Counted from the stretch's first letter, positions 34,138 through 44,274 are shown. The stretch: DNA of 64,000 nucleotides from Lachnospira pectinoschiza (GCF_900103815.1 NZ_FNHZ01000007.1:99565-163564), one strand, 5' to 3'. Notes: a model not told the origin generated them from the sequence alone. A program made the numbers and translations.

Positions 34138-36183
34138 ATGAAAATCAGTCTAAAAAAGACAGATTTGTTTGTAGGAATTTACCTACTTTCTGCAGTTATG
34201 TTCTTTATTATTTCCATCCCTTCATGGTTGCTAGATTTTTTACTAGCCTTTAATTTAAGTGTTGCCTTGATTGTACTTTTTAATGCTCTTTTTGCTAAGG
34301 AAGTACTTGATATGGCCTCTTATCCAACAATTTTGCTTTTCACAACAATCTTTAGAATTGGCTTGAATGTATCATCAACTAAGCTAATTTTAAGAGATGG
34401 TGATGCAGGTAAGGTCGTTCTTACTTTCGGTCAATTCGTTGGTGGCGGTAACTTAGTAATTGGTATTATCATTTTCATAATTATCATTATCATTCAGTTC
34501 ATAGTTATTAATAAGGGTTCTGAAAGAGTAGCAGAAGTAACAGCAAGATTCACTCTTGATGCTATGGCTGGTAAGCAGATGGCTATTGATTCGGACCTTA
34601 ATACAGGTGCTATTACAGATAAAGAGGCAGCAGAGAAGAGAAAGAAATTACAGCAAGAGAATGCTTTCTTTGGTTCTATGGATGGTGCTACTAAGTATGT
34701 AAAGGGTGATGCAACCGCAGGTCTTATTATTACAGGTATCAACTTAGTTGGTGGTATTGTAATGGGTATGTTATACGGCGGTCTATCAATTAATGAAGCC
34801 CTTAATAAGTACACAATCCTTACAATTGGTGATGGTTTAAGTTCACAGATTCCATCCCTTCTTATTTCTTTGGCAACTGGTATTTTGGTAACTAAAGCAA
34901 GTTCTGATGGCGAGCTTGGTGATGAAATCGTCGGTCAATTATTTTCAATTGATAAGGTATTAATGATGGTTGGTGCAGCCCTTGTGGTTATGGGCCTTTT
35001 TACACCTCTACCAAATTATATCTATATTCCTTTGGGAATAGCATTAATTGTAGTTGGCAGAAGATTAAAGAAGAGAACTGGAGTAGAGGCAATAGAAGAG
35101 GAAGTAGAGGAAAGTGAGGCAGAAGCCCAAGAAATTCGAAAACCAGAAAATGTGGTGAATTTACTAAATGTAGATCCTATTGAATTGGAATTTGGTTATG
35201 GAATTATTCCCCTTGCTGATGTAAATCAAGGTGGAGATTTACTTGATAGAGTTGTAATGATTAGACGACAGGTGGCCCTAGAACTAGGTGCCGTTGTTCC
35301 AATTATTAGACTTAGGGATAATATTCAGCTAAATCCTAATCAGTATGTAATTAAGATTAAGGGTATTCAGGTTTCAGATGGTGAGATTTTATTTGACCAT
35401 TATATGGCTATGAATCCAGGTTATGTAGAAGAGGAAATCACTGGTATACCAACCTTTGAACCATCCTTCCATCTACCAGCTATTTGGATTACTGAAAGTC
35501 AGAGAGAAAGAGCAGAATCCCTTGGTTACACTGTAGTAGACCCACCTTCAATTATAGCTACTCATCTTACAGAAATTATAAGACAGCATATATCTGAGCT
35601 TCTTACAAGACAGGATGTATCTAATCTTATTAATAACATTAAGGACAATAATCAGGCATTAATAGATGAATTAGTGCCAAAGCTACTTGGTATTGGCGAA
35701 ATCCAAAAGGTTTTACAAAATCTTTTATCAGAGGGTATCTCTATTAGGGATTTAGTTACTATTTTTGAAACTCTAGCAGATCATGCATCTGTAACAAGAG
35801 ATACAGATATATTAACGGAATATGTAAGACAAAGTTTAAAGAGAGCAATTTCCGGTAAGTATTTCCCATCAAATGAAACTACAAGTGTAGTTACTCTTGA
35901 TCCAAATATTGAGCAGGAAATCATGGGCTCTGTTAAAAATACCGAGCAGGGGTCATATCTTTCTCTTGATCCTGAGAGAACTAAAAAGATTATGGCTTCT
36001 ACAGGAAGTGAGTTAAAGAAATTAGAGGATATGGGAAAAAATCCAATAGTTATCACTTCACCAATTGTGAGATTATATTTTAAAAAGCTTGCAGTTGACT
36101 ACTATAAGGACATAATAGTGATTTCCTATAATGAAGTGGAATCCAACGTAGAATTACAATCAGTGGGGATGGTGACAGCGTAA
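34138..36183 (+). CDS. flhA: flagellar export gate protein FlhA
   Basis: 681 residues. About eight N-terminal membrane helices (to ~320) with the FHIPEP-family loop containing RFTLDAMAGKQMAIDSDLN, then the soluble nonameric-ring domain (about 345-680) that binds chaperone-substrate complexes. FlhA uses the proton gradient to drive export. GGGGGAATAGG precedes the ATG. The stop abuts the flhF start (TAAATG). Confidence 0.98.
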   Translation: MKISLKKTDLFVGIYLLSAVMFFIISIPSWLLDFLLAFNLSVALIVLFNALFAKEVLDMASYPTILLFTTIFRIGLNVSSTKLILRDGDAGKVVLTFGQFVGGGNLVIGIIIFIIIIIIQFIVINKGSERVAEVTARFTLDAMAGKQMAIDSDLNTGAITDKEAAEKRKKLQQENAFFGSMDGATKYVKGDATAGLIITGINLVGGIVMGMLYGGLSINEALNKYTILTIGDGLSSQIPSLLISLATGILVTKASSDGELGDEIVGQLFSIDKVLMMVGAALVVMGLFTPLPNYIYIPLGIALIVVGRRLKKRTGVEAIEEEVEESEAEAQEIRKPENVVNLLNVDPIELEFGYGIIPLADVNQGGDLLDRVVMIRRQVALELGAVVPIIRLRDNIQLNPNQYVIKIKGIQVSDGEILFDHYMAMNPGYVEEEITGIPTFEPSFHLPAIWITESQRERAESLGYTVVDPPSIIATHLTEIIRQHISELLTRQDVSNLINNIKDNNQALIDELVPKLLGIGEIQKVLQNLLSEGISIRDLVTIFETLADHASVTRDTDILTEYVRQSLKRAISGKYFPSNETTSVVTLDPNIEQEIMGSVKNTEQGSYLSLDPERTKKIMASTGSELKKLEDMGKNPIVITSPIVRLYFKKLAVDYYKDIIVISYNEVESNVELQSVGMVTA

Positions 36184-37599
36184 ATGATAGTTAAGAAATT
36201 TCAAGCGCCAACAGAAAATGAGGCAATGAAAAAAGCTAAGGAGGAGCTTGGGGCCAATGCTGTGGTCCTAAATATTAAGTTTTTAAAGGCTAGAGGACTT
36301 TTTAGAATTTTCAAAAAGGACCAGGTGGAGATTACTGCGGCTCTTGAAGAGAAGGAATTTATAAAAAATGTAAACACAAGAAAACCAGAAATGAAGACTA
36401 TAGATTTTAAAGAGGATAAGCCTGATGAAAATGCATCTAATACAGTTGATCCTAAAAAATCTAATGACACAGCTTCTCTTGATTTAAGAGCTGATGAGGA
36501 CATTGATTTAAATGATCCAAAAAGAATCGAGGAAAGACTAGATGCTCTTCAAAAACTTATGAAGGAATCTAGTGCTAATAACCAGAAACTAAGACAAGAC
36601 AATCGCTTTGATTCTAAGAATAGAAAAAGCGAAATCTATAGAAATCCTGATATTATTTATGAGGATGAGGAAGAAAAAAAGAATACTAAGCTAGAAGCTA
36701 AAACAGAAGCTAAGCTAGAAGCGAAGACAGAAGCGAAGACAGAAACTAAGACATTAGAGGCAGAACAAACAAAAACAAGTTCTAAGGAAAACTCCTCTAA
36801 TGATACATTTTTAAAGCTAATCCATAAAAAGCTAGTAGATAGCGAAGTGGATGAAAAGTATGTAGATGAAATTCTAGGAGAGATTGCCTTATCTATGCAA
36901 AAGGAATCTGACATTGATAGCATTCTTTCTGCAGTTTATCAAAAAATCATACTTAAGCTTGGTGAGGCTAGTCCGGTTAAACTTAATTCAAAGCCAAAGC
37001 TTGCCTTCTTTATTGGACCTACAGGAGTTGGAAAAACTACAACTATTGCTAAGATTGCATCTAAGTTTAAGCTTGAAAACTATGCAAAGGTAGCCTTTAT
37101 TACTTCAGATACCTATAGAATTGCAGCGGTAGAGCAGCTAAATACCTATGCTTCAATTATTGACTGCCCTGTGGATGTAGTTTATGGACCAGAGGAATTA
37201 AGGGAAAGCCTTGAAAGCTTTAAAAACTACGACTTAGTCTTAGTGGATACTGCAGGTAGATCTCATAAGTCTGAAGAACAGATGGAAGAGTTAAAGCGCT
37301 TACTTGAGGTGGCAACAGATTATAAGGAAGACTATGACCTAGATATTTACTTAACTCTTAGCGTAACAACTAAGTATAAGGACTTAGTTAATATTGCTAA
37401 GAAATATGATGACATAAAGGGTTGGAAAATCATTTTTACAAAGCTAGATGAAACTTGTTCTCTAGGTAACATTATTAATGTGAAAATGCTTACAAATGCC
37501 CCTTTATCTTACACAACATCAGGACAAAATGTTCCTAATGATATTGAGCTTATTAATGAGCAATTTATTGCTAAACAGCTATTGGGAGGTAACACATAA
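36184..37599 (+). CDS. flhF: flagellar SRP-type GTPase FlhF
   Basis: 471 residues. A basic N-terminal domain (VKKFQAPTENEAMKKAKEEL), a variable middle with a Lys/Glu/Thr/Ala repeat tract (about 160-200), then the NG GTPase domain: FIGPTGVGKTTTIAKIA, ITSDTYRIAAVEQL, LVDTAGRS and FTKLDE. FlhF places flagella and, with FlhG, sets their number. It overlaps flhG by 1 nt (TAATG). Confidence 0.95.
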   Translation: MIVKKFQAPTENEAMKKAKEELGANAVVLNIKFLKARGLFRIFKKDQVEITAALEEKEFIKNVNTRKPEMKTIDFKEDKPDENASNTVDPKKSNDTASLDLRADEDIDLNDPKRIEERLDALQKLMKESSANNQKLRQDNRFDSKNRKSEIYRNPDIIYEDEEEKKNTKLEAKTEAKLEAKTEAKTETKTLEAEQTKTSSKENSSNDTFLKLIHKKLVDSEVDEKYVDEILGEIALSMQKESDIDSILSAVYQKIILKLGEASPVKLNSKPKLAFFIGPTGVGKTTTIAKIASKFKLENYAKVAFITSDTYRIAAVEQLNTYASIIDCPVDVVYGPEELRESLESFKNYDLVLVDTAGRSHKSEEQMEELKRLLEVATDYKEDYDLDIYLTLSVTTKYKDLVNIAKKYDDIKGWKIIFTKLDETCSLGNIINVKMLTNAPLSYTTSGQNVPNDIELINEQFIAKQLLGGNT

Positions 37600-38477
37600 T
37601 GGATCAAGCCCAGACTTTACGCAATATAATAAAATTTCAAAATCAAAACTATCAGGCAAATGCTAGAGTAATAGCCGTAACTAGCGGTAAGGGTGGTGTA
37701 GGTAAGAGCAATGTCTCTATTAATCTTGCCATCCAGCTAGTAAATATGGGAAAGAAGGTTATTATTCTAGATGCCGATTTTGGCCTTGCTAATATCGAGG
37801 TAATGTTTGGGGTTATACCAAGGTATAACCTTAGTGACATTTTATATAAAGGCAAGGATATAAAGGAAATTATAACAAAAGGGCCTCTTGATATAGGTTT
37901 TATATCTGGTGGCTCTGGTATTGCTAAGCTCGTAAATCTTGACAGTGAGCAGATTAAGCGCCTAGTAAATAAAATGAGCGAGCTTGAAAGTCTATGCGAT
38001 GTAATAATTATTGATACAGGGGCTGGTATTGCAGATTCTGTTATGGAGTTTTTAGTGGCAAGCCCAGAGACCATTATTGTTACAACCCCTGAACCAACCT
38101 CTATTACTGATTCCTATGCCCTACTTAAATCCCTAAGTATGCATCCACAGTTTAATAATGACAATTGTAAGATTAAGATGATTGCAAACCGCGTGGAATC
38201 AGAAAAAGAAGGGGAGCTTTTATATGAAAAGCTTAATTTAGTAGTTTCTAAGTTCTTAGATATTGATGTGGAATATTTAGGTTTAATACCACAGGATAAT
38301 AACGTAACTAAGGCAGTTATGAAGCAAAATCCGGTGTCTATTATTTATCCTAATTCCCCAGCGACTAAGGCTTTTGAAAATATAACTAAAAAGATAATTG
38401 ACTCAAAAGATGAAATCCCTGTAGCTAAAAGGGGCATAAGAGGATATTTAAAAAATGTATTTGCTAAGATGTTATAA
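37599..38477 (+). CDS. flhG: MinD/ParA-like flagellar number regulator FlhG (YlxH)
   Basis: 292 residues. Deviant Walker A SGKGGVGKSNVSINLA, then ILDADFGLANIEVMFG and IIDTGAGI. The N-terminal TLRNIIKFQNQNYQAN contains the Gln-rich activation-helix type segment that stimulates FlhF GTPase. The C-terminal RGIRGYLKNVFAKML is an amphipathic membrane-targeting-like helix. The deviant ATPase acts with FlhF at the membrane and with FliM/FliY. Translationally coupled to flhF. Confidence 0.94.
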   Translation: MDQAQTLRNIIKFQNQNYQANARVIAVTSGKGGVGKSNVSINLAIQLVNMGKKVIILDADFGLANIEVMFGVIPRYNLSDILYKGKDIKEIITKGPLDIGFISGGSGIAKLVNLDSEQIKRLVNKMSELESLCDVIIIDTGAGIADSVMEFLVASPETIIVTTPEPTSITDSYALLKSLSMHPQFNNDNCKIKMIANRVESEKEGELLYEKLNLVVSKFLDIDVEYLGLIPQDNNVTKAVMKQNPVSIIYPNSPATKAFENITKKIIDSKDEIPVAKRGIRGYLKNVFAKML

Positions 38478-38522
38478 GTTTTATTTGCCTTAGCTTTTAA
38501 GAGGAAAACTGGAGGTGAGTGT

Positions 38523-39248
38523 ATGCTTGATAATATTGTACTTGGAACAAAAATCGAATTACAAAAAAGAATGGATAGGTTTAGTTTGTCACAACAATCA
38601 AAGAGAAGTTACATAAGTCAGGTCCTTGATTACTCTGAGGAGGATGAGGATGAGCTTGTGTGTGCTATGCCTATTTTTGAGGGCAGAATAATCCCACTTG
38701 AAGTCAACTCTGAATATGATGCTTTCTTTTATACTAGTAAAGGCATCTATAAGGCAGCAGTTAGCATTACAAGAAGAGCAAAAGAAAGAAATATCTATAC
38801 AGTTAATCTAAAATTATTATCAAATCCAGAAAAATTTCAACGACGTGAATATTATAGACTTGAATGCACAATTGAGGTGCAATATAGCCTCTTTAATGAA
38901 GAGGAAACCCAGTATTTTTTAAGACATTCAAAATTACCTAATAACTTGCAAGCAAACCCTGTTAAGGCTATAATAGTAGATATAAGTGGCGGTGGAGTAA
39001 GAGTGTTTACTCAAGAACAATTAAATACTGGAAGTTTTATTTTGCTTAACTTTCAACTATTTATTTCAGGGAAACTAAAGCAGTTTAATGTGGCAGGAAA
39101 GATAGTAATGTCCCTTGAAAGTCCTAATGTTAGTGATATATACGATACTAGAATAGAATTTAAGCGAATTGCTGATAATGAGAGAAGCGAGATAGTAAAG
39201 TACATTTTTGAACAGCAAAGGCAACTTCGTAATAAGGAAAGGGGATAG
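38523..39248 (+). CDS. YcgR-like PilZ domain protein (cyclic-di-GMP brake)
   Basis: 241 residues. An N-terminal YcgR-type beta domain (about 1-105) precedes a PilZ domain with both ligand motifs intact: QRREYYR near residue 114 (RxxxR type) and VDISGGGVRV near 158 (DxSxxG). Such proteins bind cyclic-di-GMP and slow or curb the motor through FliG/MotA. It is absent from the B. subtilis fla/che operon (there ypfA/ygcR lies elsewhere) but sits here between flhG and cheB, so second-messenger control is built into the operon. Confidence 0.9.
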   Translation: MLDNIVLGTKIELQKRMDRFSLSQQSKRSYISQVLDYSEEDEDELVCAMPIFEGRIIPLEVNSEYDAFFYTSKGIYKAAVSITRRAKERNIYTVNLKLLSNPEKFQRREYYRLECTIEVQYSLFNEEETQYFLRHSKLPNNLQANPVKAIIVDISGGGVRVFTQEQLNTGSFILLNFQLFISGKLKQFNVAGKIVMSLESPNVSDIYDTRIEFKRIADNERSEIVKYIFEQQRQLRNKERG

Positions 39249-39250
39249 TC

Positions 39251-40435
39251 ATGGCTAAAAAAATTTTGATTATTGATGACTCTGCACTCATGAGAAGGGT
39301 AATATCTGATATAATAAACGAAAGTAATGAGTACGAAGTCGCAGATTTAGCTAGAGATGGCTTGGAAGGTTTTGATAAAATTGTTTCAAATCCTAACTTG
39401 TATAGTGCAGTAATTCTAGATATTAATATGCCGAAGATGAATGGTATTGAACTACTAAAGAAGCTTCAGCAAAACCGTATTGATCAGACGGTTATAGTTG
39501 TTAGTACAGTCGCAAAGGAAGGTGCTAAGGAAACTATACAAGCCCTAGAATATGGAGCCTTTGATTTTGTTACAAAGCCAGAGAATTATCTTGAAACTAA
39601 AAGCGAAACATTTAAGAAAAAAATTCATGAGATGCTAGATGTTGCTACTAATACAAGGGCATCCCTTCAAAGAGTGGCAAGAGGCGCATCTTTTTCACCT
39701 TCAAGCAATACTAATACTAGAGATAATAAAGATACAAAAGTGGGATTATCATCAAAAGATAGACCTACTCCTAGCTTTCAAAAATCTAGAGAAGACAATA
39801 CCTTTAAAGCTAGTAGGGTAACTCCTTCTCAGTATTCAGGTATTAAAAAGGGCAAGAGTAAGCTAATTGCTCTAGCCTGCTCAACAGGTGGACCTAAATC
39901 ATTACAATCTGTAATACCAATGCTTCCAAAGAATTTGGACGCACCAATGGTTTTAGTTCAGCACATGCCAGCAGGATTTACAGCAAGCCTTGCAGCAAGA
40001 CTTAACGAAATGAGCGAGCTTAATGTAAAAGAGGCAGCAGACGGTGATGTCATTACTAAAGGTAATGTCTATATTGCCCCTGGTGGTAAGCACATTAAGG
40101 TTATGAAGGAAGGTGCAAGCTACGTTATTAGACTTAACGAAGCACCTGCTATAGATGGACTTAGACCATGCGCCAATGTAATGTATGATTCCCTTCAAAA
40201 TTCTAATTTTGATGAGATAACTTGCGTAGTGTTAACGGGAATGGGAGCTGATGGAACCAATGGCATAAAGGGCCTAGCAGCCAGCCATAAGAACATACAT
40301 GTCATCGCACAGGATGAGCAATCTTGCGTAGTTTATGGCATGCCAAAAGCACTAGCTTCAACAGGTTTAGTTAACGAGGTTGTACCTCTTAATAAGGTAG
40401 CTGAAGCAATAACTAAGAACGTGGGGGTATCTTAA
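39251..40435 (+). CDS. cheB: chemoreceptor glutamate methylesterase CheB
   Basis: 394 residues. Receiver domain (1-125) with phospho-acceptor Asp57 in VILDINMPKMNG, a Ser/Thr/Arg/Lys-rich linker (about 135-200), then the methylesterase domain with ALACSTGGPKSLQ (catalytic Ser), VQHMPAGFTASLAARL (catalytic His) and LTGMGADGTNGI (catalytic Asp). It demethylates and deamidates receptors for adaptation. No cheR is in the window. GGAAAGGGGA precedes the ATG; it starts 2 bp after the PilZ stop. Confidence 0.97.
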   Translation: MAKKILIIDDSALMRRVISDIINESNEYEVADLARDGLEGFDKIVSNPNLYSAVILDINMPKMNGIELLKKLQQNRIDQTVIVVSTVAKEGAKETIQALEYGAFDFVTKPENYLETKSETFKKKIHEMLDVATNTRASLQRVARGASFSPSSNTNTRDNKDTKVGLSSKDRPTPSFQKSREDNTFKASRVTPSQYSGIKKGKSKLIALACSTGGPKSLQSVIPMLPKNLDAPMVLVQHMPAGFTASLAARLNEMSELNVKEAADGDVITKGNVYIAPGGKHIKVMKEGASYVIRLNEAPAIDGLRPCANVMYDSLQNSNFDEITCVVLTGMGADGTNGIKGLAASHKNIHVIAQDEQSCVVYGMPKALASTGLVNEVVPLNKVAEAITKNVGVS

Positions 40436-42547
40436 ATGGATGTAAGCCAGTATTTAGAGATATTTATTGATGAATCAAATGAACATTTACAGTCTATTTC
40501 AGACGGCGTAATGGTCCTCGAGAAGGAACCAGACAATCAGGATACTATTAATGAAATTTTCCGTGCTGCTCACTCTCTTAAGGGTATGGCAGGTACAATG
40601 GGTTATAAGAGAATGCAGAACTTAACTCATGATATGGAAAATGTATTCTCTGAGGTTCGTAATGGCAATATCAGTGTTACATCTGATATGTGTGACGTTT
40701 TATTCCAGTGTATGGATGCACTTGAAAGCTATGTTGATAATATTCGTAATAACCAGGATGAAGGTACAGATGATAACGAAGATATCATTAAGGCTTTAAA
40801 TGCCTTCATTGAAGGAATTGGTGGTGACGGAAAGAAAGAAGCTAAAAAGGAAGAGCCAAAGGCTGAGGAAGCAAAGGAAGAGCCAAAGCAGGAAGAAGCT
40901 AAGGCGGCTAAATCAGATAATAATCAGCTTGAAGGCTTAACACTAGCAGACTTTGAAAGGTCAGCAGTAAATGAAGCCCTTGAAAAGAATATTAGCGTCT
41001 TTAATATTAAGGTAGAGGTTGAAGAGAGCTGTGTACTTAAGGCAGCTAGAGCCTTCTTAGTATTTAAAAACTTAGAGGGTCACTGTGAAGTTATTAAGTC
41101 AGAACCTACTACTCAGGATATTGAAGATGAGAAATTTGAATTTGAATTTAGAATTCTTATTACAACAGAAGAGGAAATCGATTCTATTGTAAGCATCATT
41201 AAGAGCGTTTCTGAAATTAAGGATGCAACTCCAATTCAGGTAACAGATAAGCTTGATGATGAAGAAGAAAAGCCGGAGGAGAAGCCAAAGGAAGAGAAGA
41301 AACCTGCGGCAAAGGAAACAAAGCCAGCTCCAAAGGAAGAGAAAAAGCCAGCAGCAAAAGAACCTGCAAAGGGTGGCGGCAAGGCTGTTTCTCATACAGT
41401 TAGAGTAGATATTGAAAAGTTGGATGTATTAATGAACTTAGTATCCGAGCTTATTATTGCTAAGAACGGTTTAGTTTCAGCAAGTAATGATGGAGAAAAT
41501 GGTGGCATTAAGTCAGCTAACTTTACAGAACAGATCGAATACTTAGAGAGAGTTACAACAAATCTTCATGAGTCAGTTATGAAGGTTCGAATGATGCCTA
41601 TTGAAAGTGTTATTTCAAAATTCCCTCGAATGGTTCGAGACTTATCAAAGAAGCTTGATAAGAAGATGGAATTATATATCACTGGTGAAGATACAGAACT
41701 TGACCGTACTGTAATTGATGAAATCGGCGATCCAATCATGCATATGATTAGAAACTCTGCCGATCACGGTCTTGAACCTACAGACGTTCGTATTGAAAGA
41801 GGTAAGCCAGAGGTAGGTACTATCGCTCTTAACGCCTTCCAGGAAGGTAATAACGTAGTTATTGAAGTTAAGGATGATGGTAATGGTATTGATACAGAAA
41901 GAGTTAAGGCTAAGGCTGTTGAAAAGGGTGCAATCACTCAGGAACAGGCTGATTCAATGACAGAAAAAGAAGCTGTTGACTTACTCTTTAGACCATCCTT
42001 CTCTACAGCAGAAAAGATTACAGATGTATCTGGTAGAGGTGTTGGTCTTGATGTAGTTAAGTCAAAGATTGAAGCCTTAGGTGGTGATGTTGAGGTTAAG
42101 TCGGTATTTGGACAAGGTTCAACATTTAGCATTAGACTTCCACTTACTCTTGCTATTATTCAGGCTTTAATGGTAAAGCTTGGCGAAGAAAAATATGCTA
42201 TTTCCCTTGGTTCTATTGAAACCATTGAAGATATTGCAATCAGTGAAATTAAGTATGTACATGCCAAGGAAGTAATCCATTTAAGAGGATCAGTTATTCC
42301 TTTAATTAGATTAAGAGAACTTCTTGATGTTCCAGGTGAACCTGAAGAGTCAGATACAATCGTAGTTGTAATTGTACGTAAGGGTGATAAGCTTGCAGGA
42401 CTTGTAGTAGATAGCTTAATTGGACAGATGGAAATCGTTATTAAATCACTTGGTAAGTATATCAGCATTAATAAGATGATTAGTGGTGCAACAATCCTTG
42501 GTGATGGTTCTGTAGCATTAATTATTGATGCTAATACATTAGTATAG
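40436..42547 (+). CDS. cheA: chemotaxis histidine kinase CheA
   Basis: 703 residues. P1 with phosphorylated His46 in FRAAHSLKGMAGTMGY, P2 (about 170-270), Lys/Glu/Pro/Ala-rich linkers on both sides of P2, P3 dimerisation helices, P4 kinase (IRNSADHGLEP, DDGNGID and GRGVGLDVVKSKIE boxes) and P5, the CheW-like domain at the C-terminus. Receives receptor signals and phosphorylates CheY and CheB. The ATG abuts the cheB stop. Confidence 0.98.
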   Translation: MDVSQYLEIFIDESNEHLQSISDGVMVLEKEPDNQDTINEIFRAAHSLKGMAGTMGYKRMQNLTHDMENVFSEVRNGNISVTSDMCDVLFQCMDALESYVDNIRNNQDEGTDDNEDIIKALNAFIEGIGGDGKKEAKKEEPKAEEAKEEPKQEEAKAAKSDNNQLEGLTLADFERSAVNEALEKNISVFNIKVEVEESCVLKAARAFLVFKNLEGHCEVIKSEPTTQDIEDEKFEFEFRILITTEEEIDSIVSIIKSVSEIKDATPIQVTDKLDDEEEKPEEKPKEEKKPAAKETKPAPKEEKKPAAKEPAKGGGKAVSHTVRVDIEKLDVLMNLVSELIIAKNGLVSASNDGENGGIKSANFTEQIEYLERVTTNLHESVMKVRMMPIESVISKFPRMVRDLSKKLDKKMELYITGEDTELDRTVIDEIGDPIMHMIRNSADHGLEPTDVRIERGKPEVGTIALNAFQEGNNVVIEVKDDGNGIDTERVKAKAVEKGAITQEQADSMTEKEAVDLLFRPSFSTAEKITDVSGRGVGLDVVKSKIEALGGDVEVKSVFGQGSTFSIRLPLTLAIIQALMVKLGEEKYAISLGSIETIEDIAISEIKYVHAKEVIHLRGSVIPLIRLRELLDVPGEPEESDTIVVVIVRKGDKLAGLVVDSLIGQMEIVIKSLGKYISINKMISGATILGDGSVALIIDANTLV

Positions 42548-42559
42548 GGGGTAACGGCT

Positions 42560-43039
42560 GTGGATAATGTTAATGCTATTGAAGATAAGAGCATGGAGAG
42601 TACAACTTCCGTGCAGTATATTGTAGTAAAAATTGGAAGCGAACAGTATGGTATCAATATTAATTATATTGACAACATCGTAAGAAGCGAGCCAATTACA
42701 AGAGTTCCAAAGACTCAGACATATTATAAGGGCGTAATTAACCTTCGTGGTGAGATTATTCCTGTAATGAGTGTAAGAATTAAGCTTGGCCTTGAGCCAG
42801 ACGAATTTACAGATAAGACACGTTTTATCATTGTAAAGGTAGATGGCGCTACAATTGGTGTAATTGTAGATCAGGTCAAGGAAGTAGTAACACTTGATGA
42901 TAACAGTATAGAAAAGGTTAATAAGGCTAATAATTCTGATGCTGCTGCAAATTACATTGAGAGCATTGGTAAAAGTAATGGTGAATTAATTTCCTTACTA
43001 GATATTGTTGGTTTAATTGTGGAGGCTAGTGAGAAGTAG
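42560..43039 (+). CDS. cheW: chemotaxis coupling protein CheW
   Basis: 159 residues, single CheW fold (QYIVVKIGSEQYGININYI, VINLRGEIIPVMSVRIKLGL). It links receptors to CheA. GTG start at 42560 follows AGGGGG by about 8 nt. A ~16-residue non-conserved N-terminal extension precedes the domain. Confidence 0.96.
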   Translation: MDNVNAIEDKSMESTTSVQYIVVKIGSEQYGININYIDNIVRSEPITRVPKTQTYYKGVINLRGEIIPVMSVRIKLGLEPDEFTDKTRFIIVKVDGATIGVIVDQVKEVVTLDDNSIEKVNKANNSDAAANYIESIGKSNGELISLLDIVGLIVEASEK

Positions 43040-43055
43040 CTAGAATGGTGGTATC

Positions 43056-43679
43056 ATGTCCAAGATAAATTTAGAAGAACTTAGTGATATGCAATTTGAT
43101 ATATTAAAAGAAATCGGTAATATTGGCGCAGGCAATGCAACAACTGCCCTTGCAAAGATGTTACAGATGAAAATGGATATGTCAGTTCCTAAAGTAGCTC
43201 TCTTGCCCTTTAAGGATATATCTCAGTTGATTGGTTCTGAAGACCAAATAGTAGTGGGTATATTACTAGACATGGAGGGTGAAATTAACGGAATGATGAT
43301 GTTTCTTTTTGATACAAAATCGGCTCATCATCTAGTTAATAAGCTTATGATGCAGGAAGATGTGGCAGAAGATTATGCAACAGATTTTACAGAGATGGAA
43401 ATGTCTGCAATTAGTGAAATTGGTAATATTGTATCCGGCTCTTATTTAACAGCCCTTGCAAGTCTTACTAATTTAAAGGTTCAGGCAAGCGTTCCTTCCC
43501 TTACAGTTGATATGATTGGAGCTTTAATGTCGGTACCTGCCTCAGAATTTGGTAAATATGGAGATAAGCTTCTATTAATCCAATCTCAGTTTGGAGAAGA
43601 GGGTTATGTAAATGGATACTTTATGTTAATTCCAGAGTTAGAATCTTATGACAAAATTTTATCAGCTCTTGGTATGTGA
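43056..43679 (+). CDS. cheC: CheY-P phosphatase CheC
   Basis: 207 residues. Two CheC phosphatase motifs with conserved Glu and Asn: ILKEIGNIGAGNATTAL and AISEIGNIVSGSYLTAL. Removes phosphate from CheY and binds CheD, linking CheY-P level to receptor deamidation. The gene is followed by a large hairpin without a T-tract, then cheD. Confidence 0.96.
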   Translation: MSKINLEELSDMQFDILKEIGNIGAGNATTALAKMLQMKMDMSVPKVALLPFKDISQLIGSEDQIVVGILLDMEGEINGMMMFLFDTKSAHHLVNKLMMQEDVAEDYATDFTEMEMSAISEIGNIVSGSYLTALASLTNLKVQASVPSLTVDMIGALMSVPASEFGKYGDKLLLIQSQFGEEGYVNGYFMLIPELESYDKILSALGM

Positions 43680-43686
43680 GTTTTTT

Positions 43687-43734
43687 AATCCAAATGTCCA
43701 TTAGTAGTTTAGGATTACTATGGGCATTTGGATT
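43687..43734 (+). other. long inverted repeat between cheC and cheD
   Basis: AATCCAAATGTCCATTAGTA (43687-43706) pairs with TACTATGGGCATTTGGATT (43716-43734): 19 bp with one G-U and one bulged T, 9-nt loop. No T-tract follows on the + strand, so it is not an ordinary terminator; an mRNA stability or processing element is possible. Confidence 0.75.
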
Positions 43735-43762
43735 GAATTTGAGTAGTGTATAAGGATTGACT

Positions 43763-44254
43763 ATGAATATAAACAGTATGATTAAGGTCGGAATGGGCGA
43801 TTTAAAAGCTTGTAAAAGCCCAGGAGTTTTGACTACCCTTGGCCTTGGCTCATGTGTAGGGGTGGCCCTATACGATCCGGTAACTAAGGTTAGTGGCCTT
43901 CTGCATTGCATGTTACCAGATAGTAAACAATTTAAAAATGCATCAAATGTTGCAAAATATGCGGATACCGGTTTGGTTGAATTAGTTAATCAAATGGAGA
44001 AACTAGGAGCTAATAGGACAAGATTAGTTGCAAAGATAGCCGGAGGTGCCCAGATGTTTTCAACTAATACCAATAACGATAACTTAAAGGTAGGCCAAAG
44101 AAATGTAATGGCAGTCAAGATGAAGTTATCGGAGATGCATATTAAATTACTAGCAGAAGACACAGGATTAAATTTTGGTAGAACAGTAGAGTTTTATTCA
44201 GAAACAGGAAAATATAAGATAAAGGCTGTGGGTAAACCAGAAAAGTTAATTTAG
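43763..44254 (+). CDS. cheD: chemoreceptor glutamine deamidase CheD
   Basis: 163 residues. Catalytic motif TTLGLGSCVGVALYDP with the active-site Cys, and GLLHCMLPDS with the catalytic His. Deamidates receptor glutamines; activity is tuned by CheC/CheY-P. ATG 43763 has AAGGA 6 nt upstream; the longer TTG-started frame overlaps that RBS. Confidence 0.95.
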   Translation: MNINSMIKVGMGDLKACKSPGVLTTLGLGSCVGVALYDPVTKVSGLLHCMLPDSKQFKNASNVAKYADTGLVELVNQMEKLGANRTRLVAKIAGGAQMFSTNTNNDNLKVGQRNVMAVKMKLSEMHIKLLAEDTGLNFGRTVEFYSETGKYKIKAVGKPEKLI

Positions 44255-44274
44255 GCTAGTTTAGAGGTGACTAT

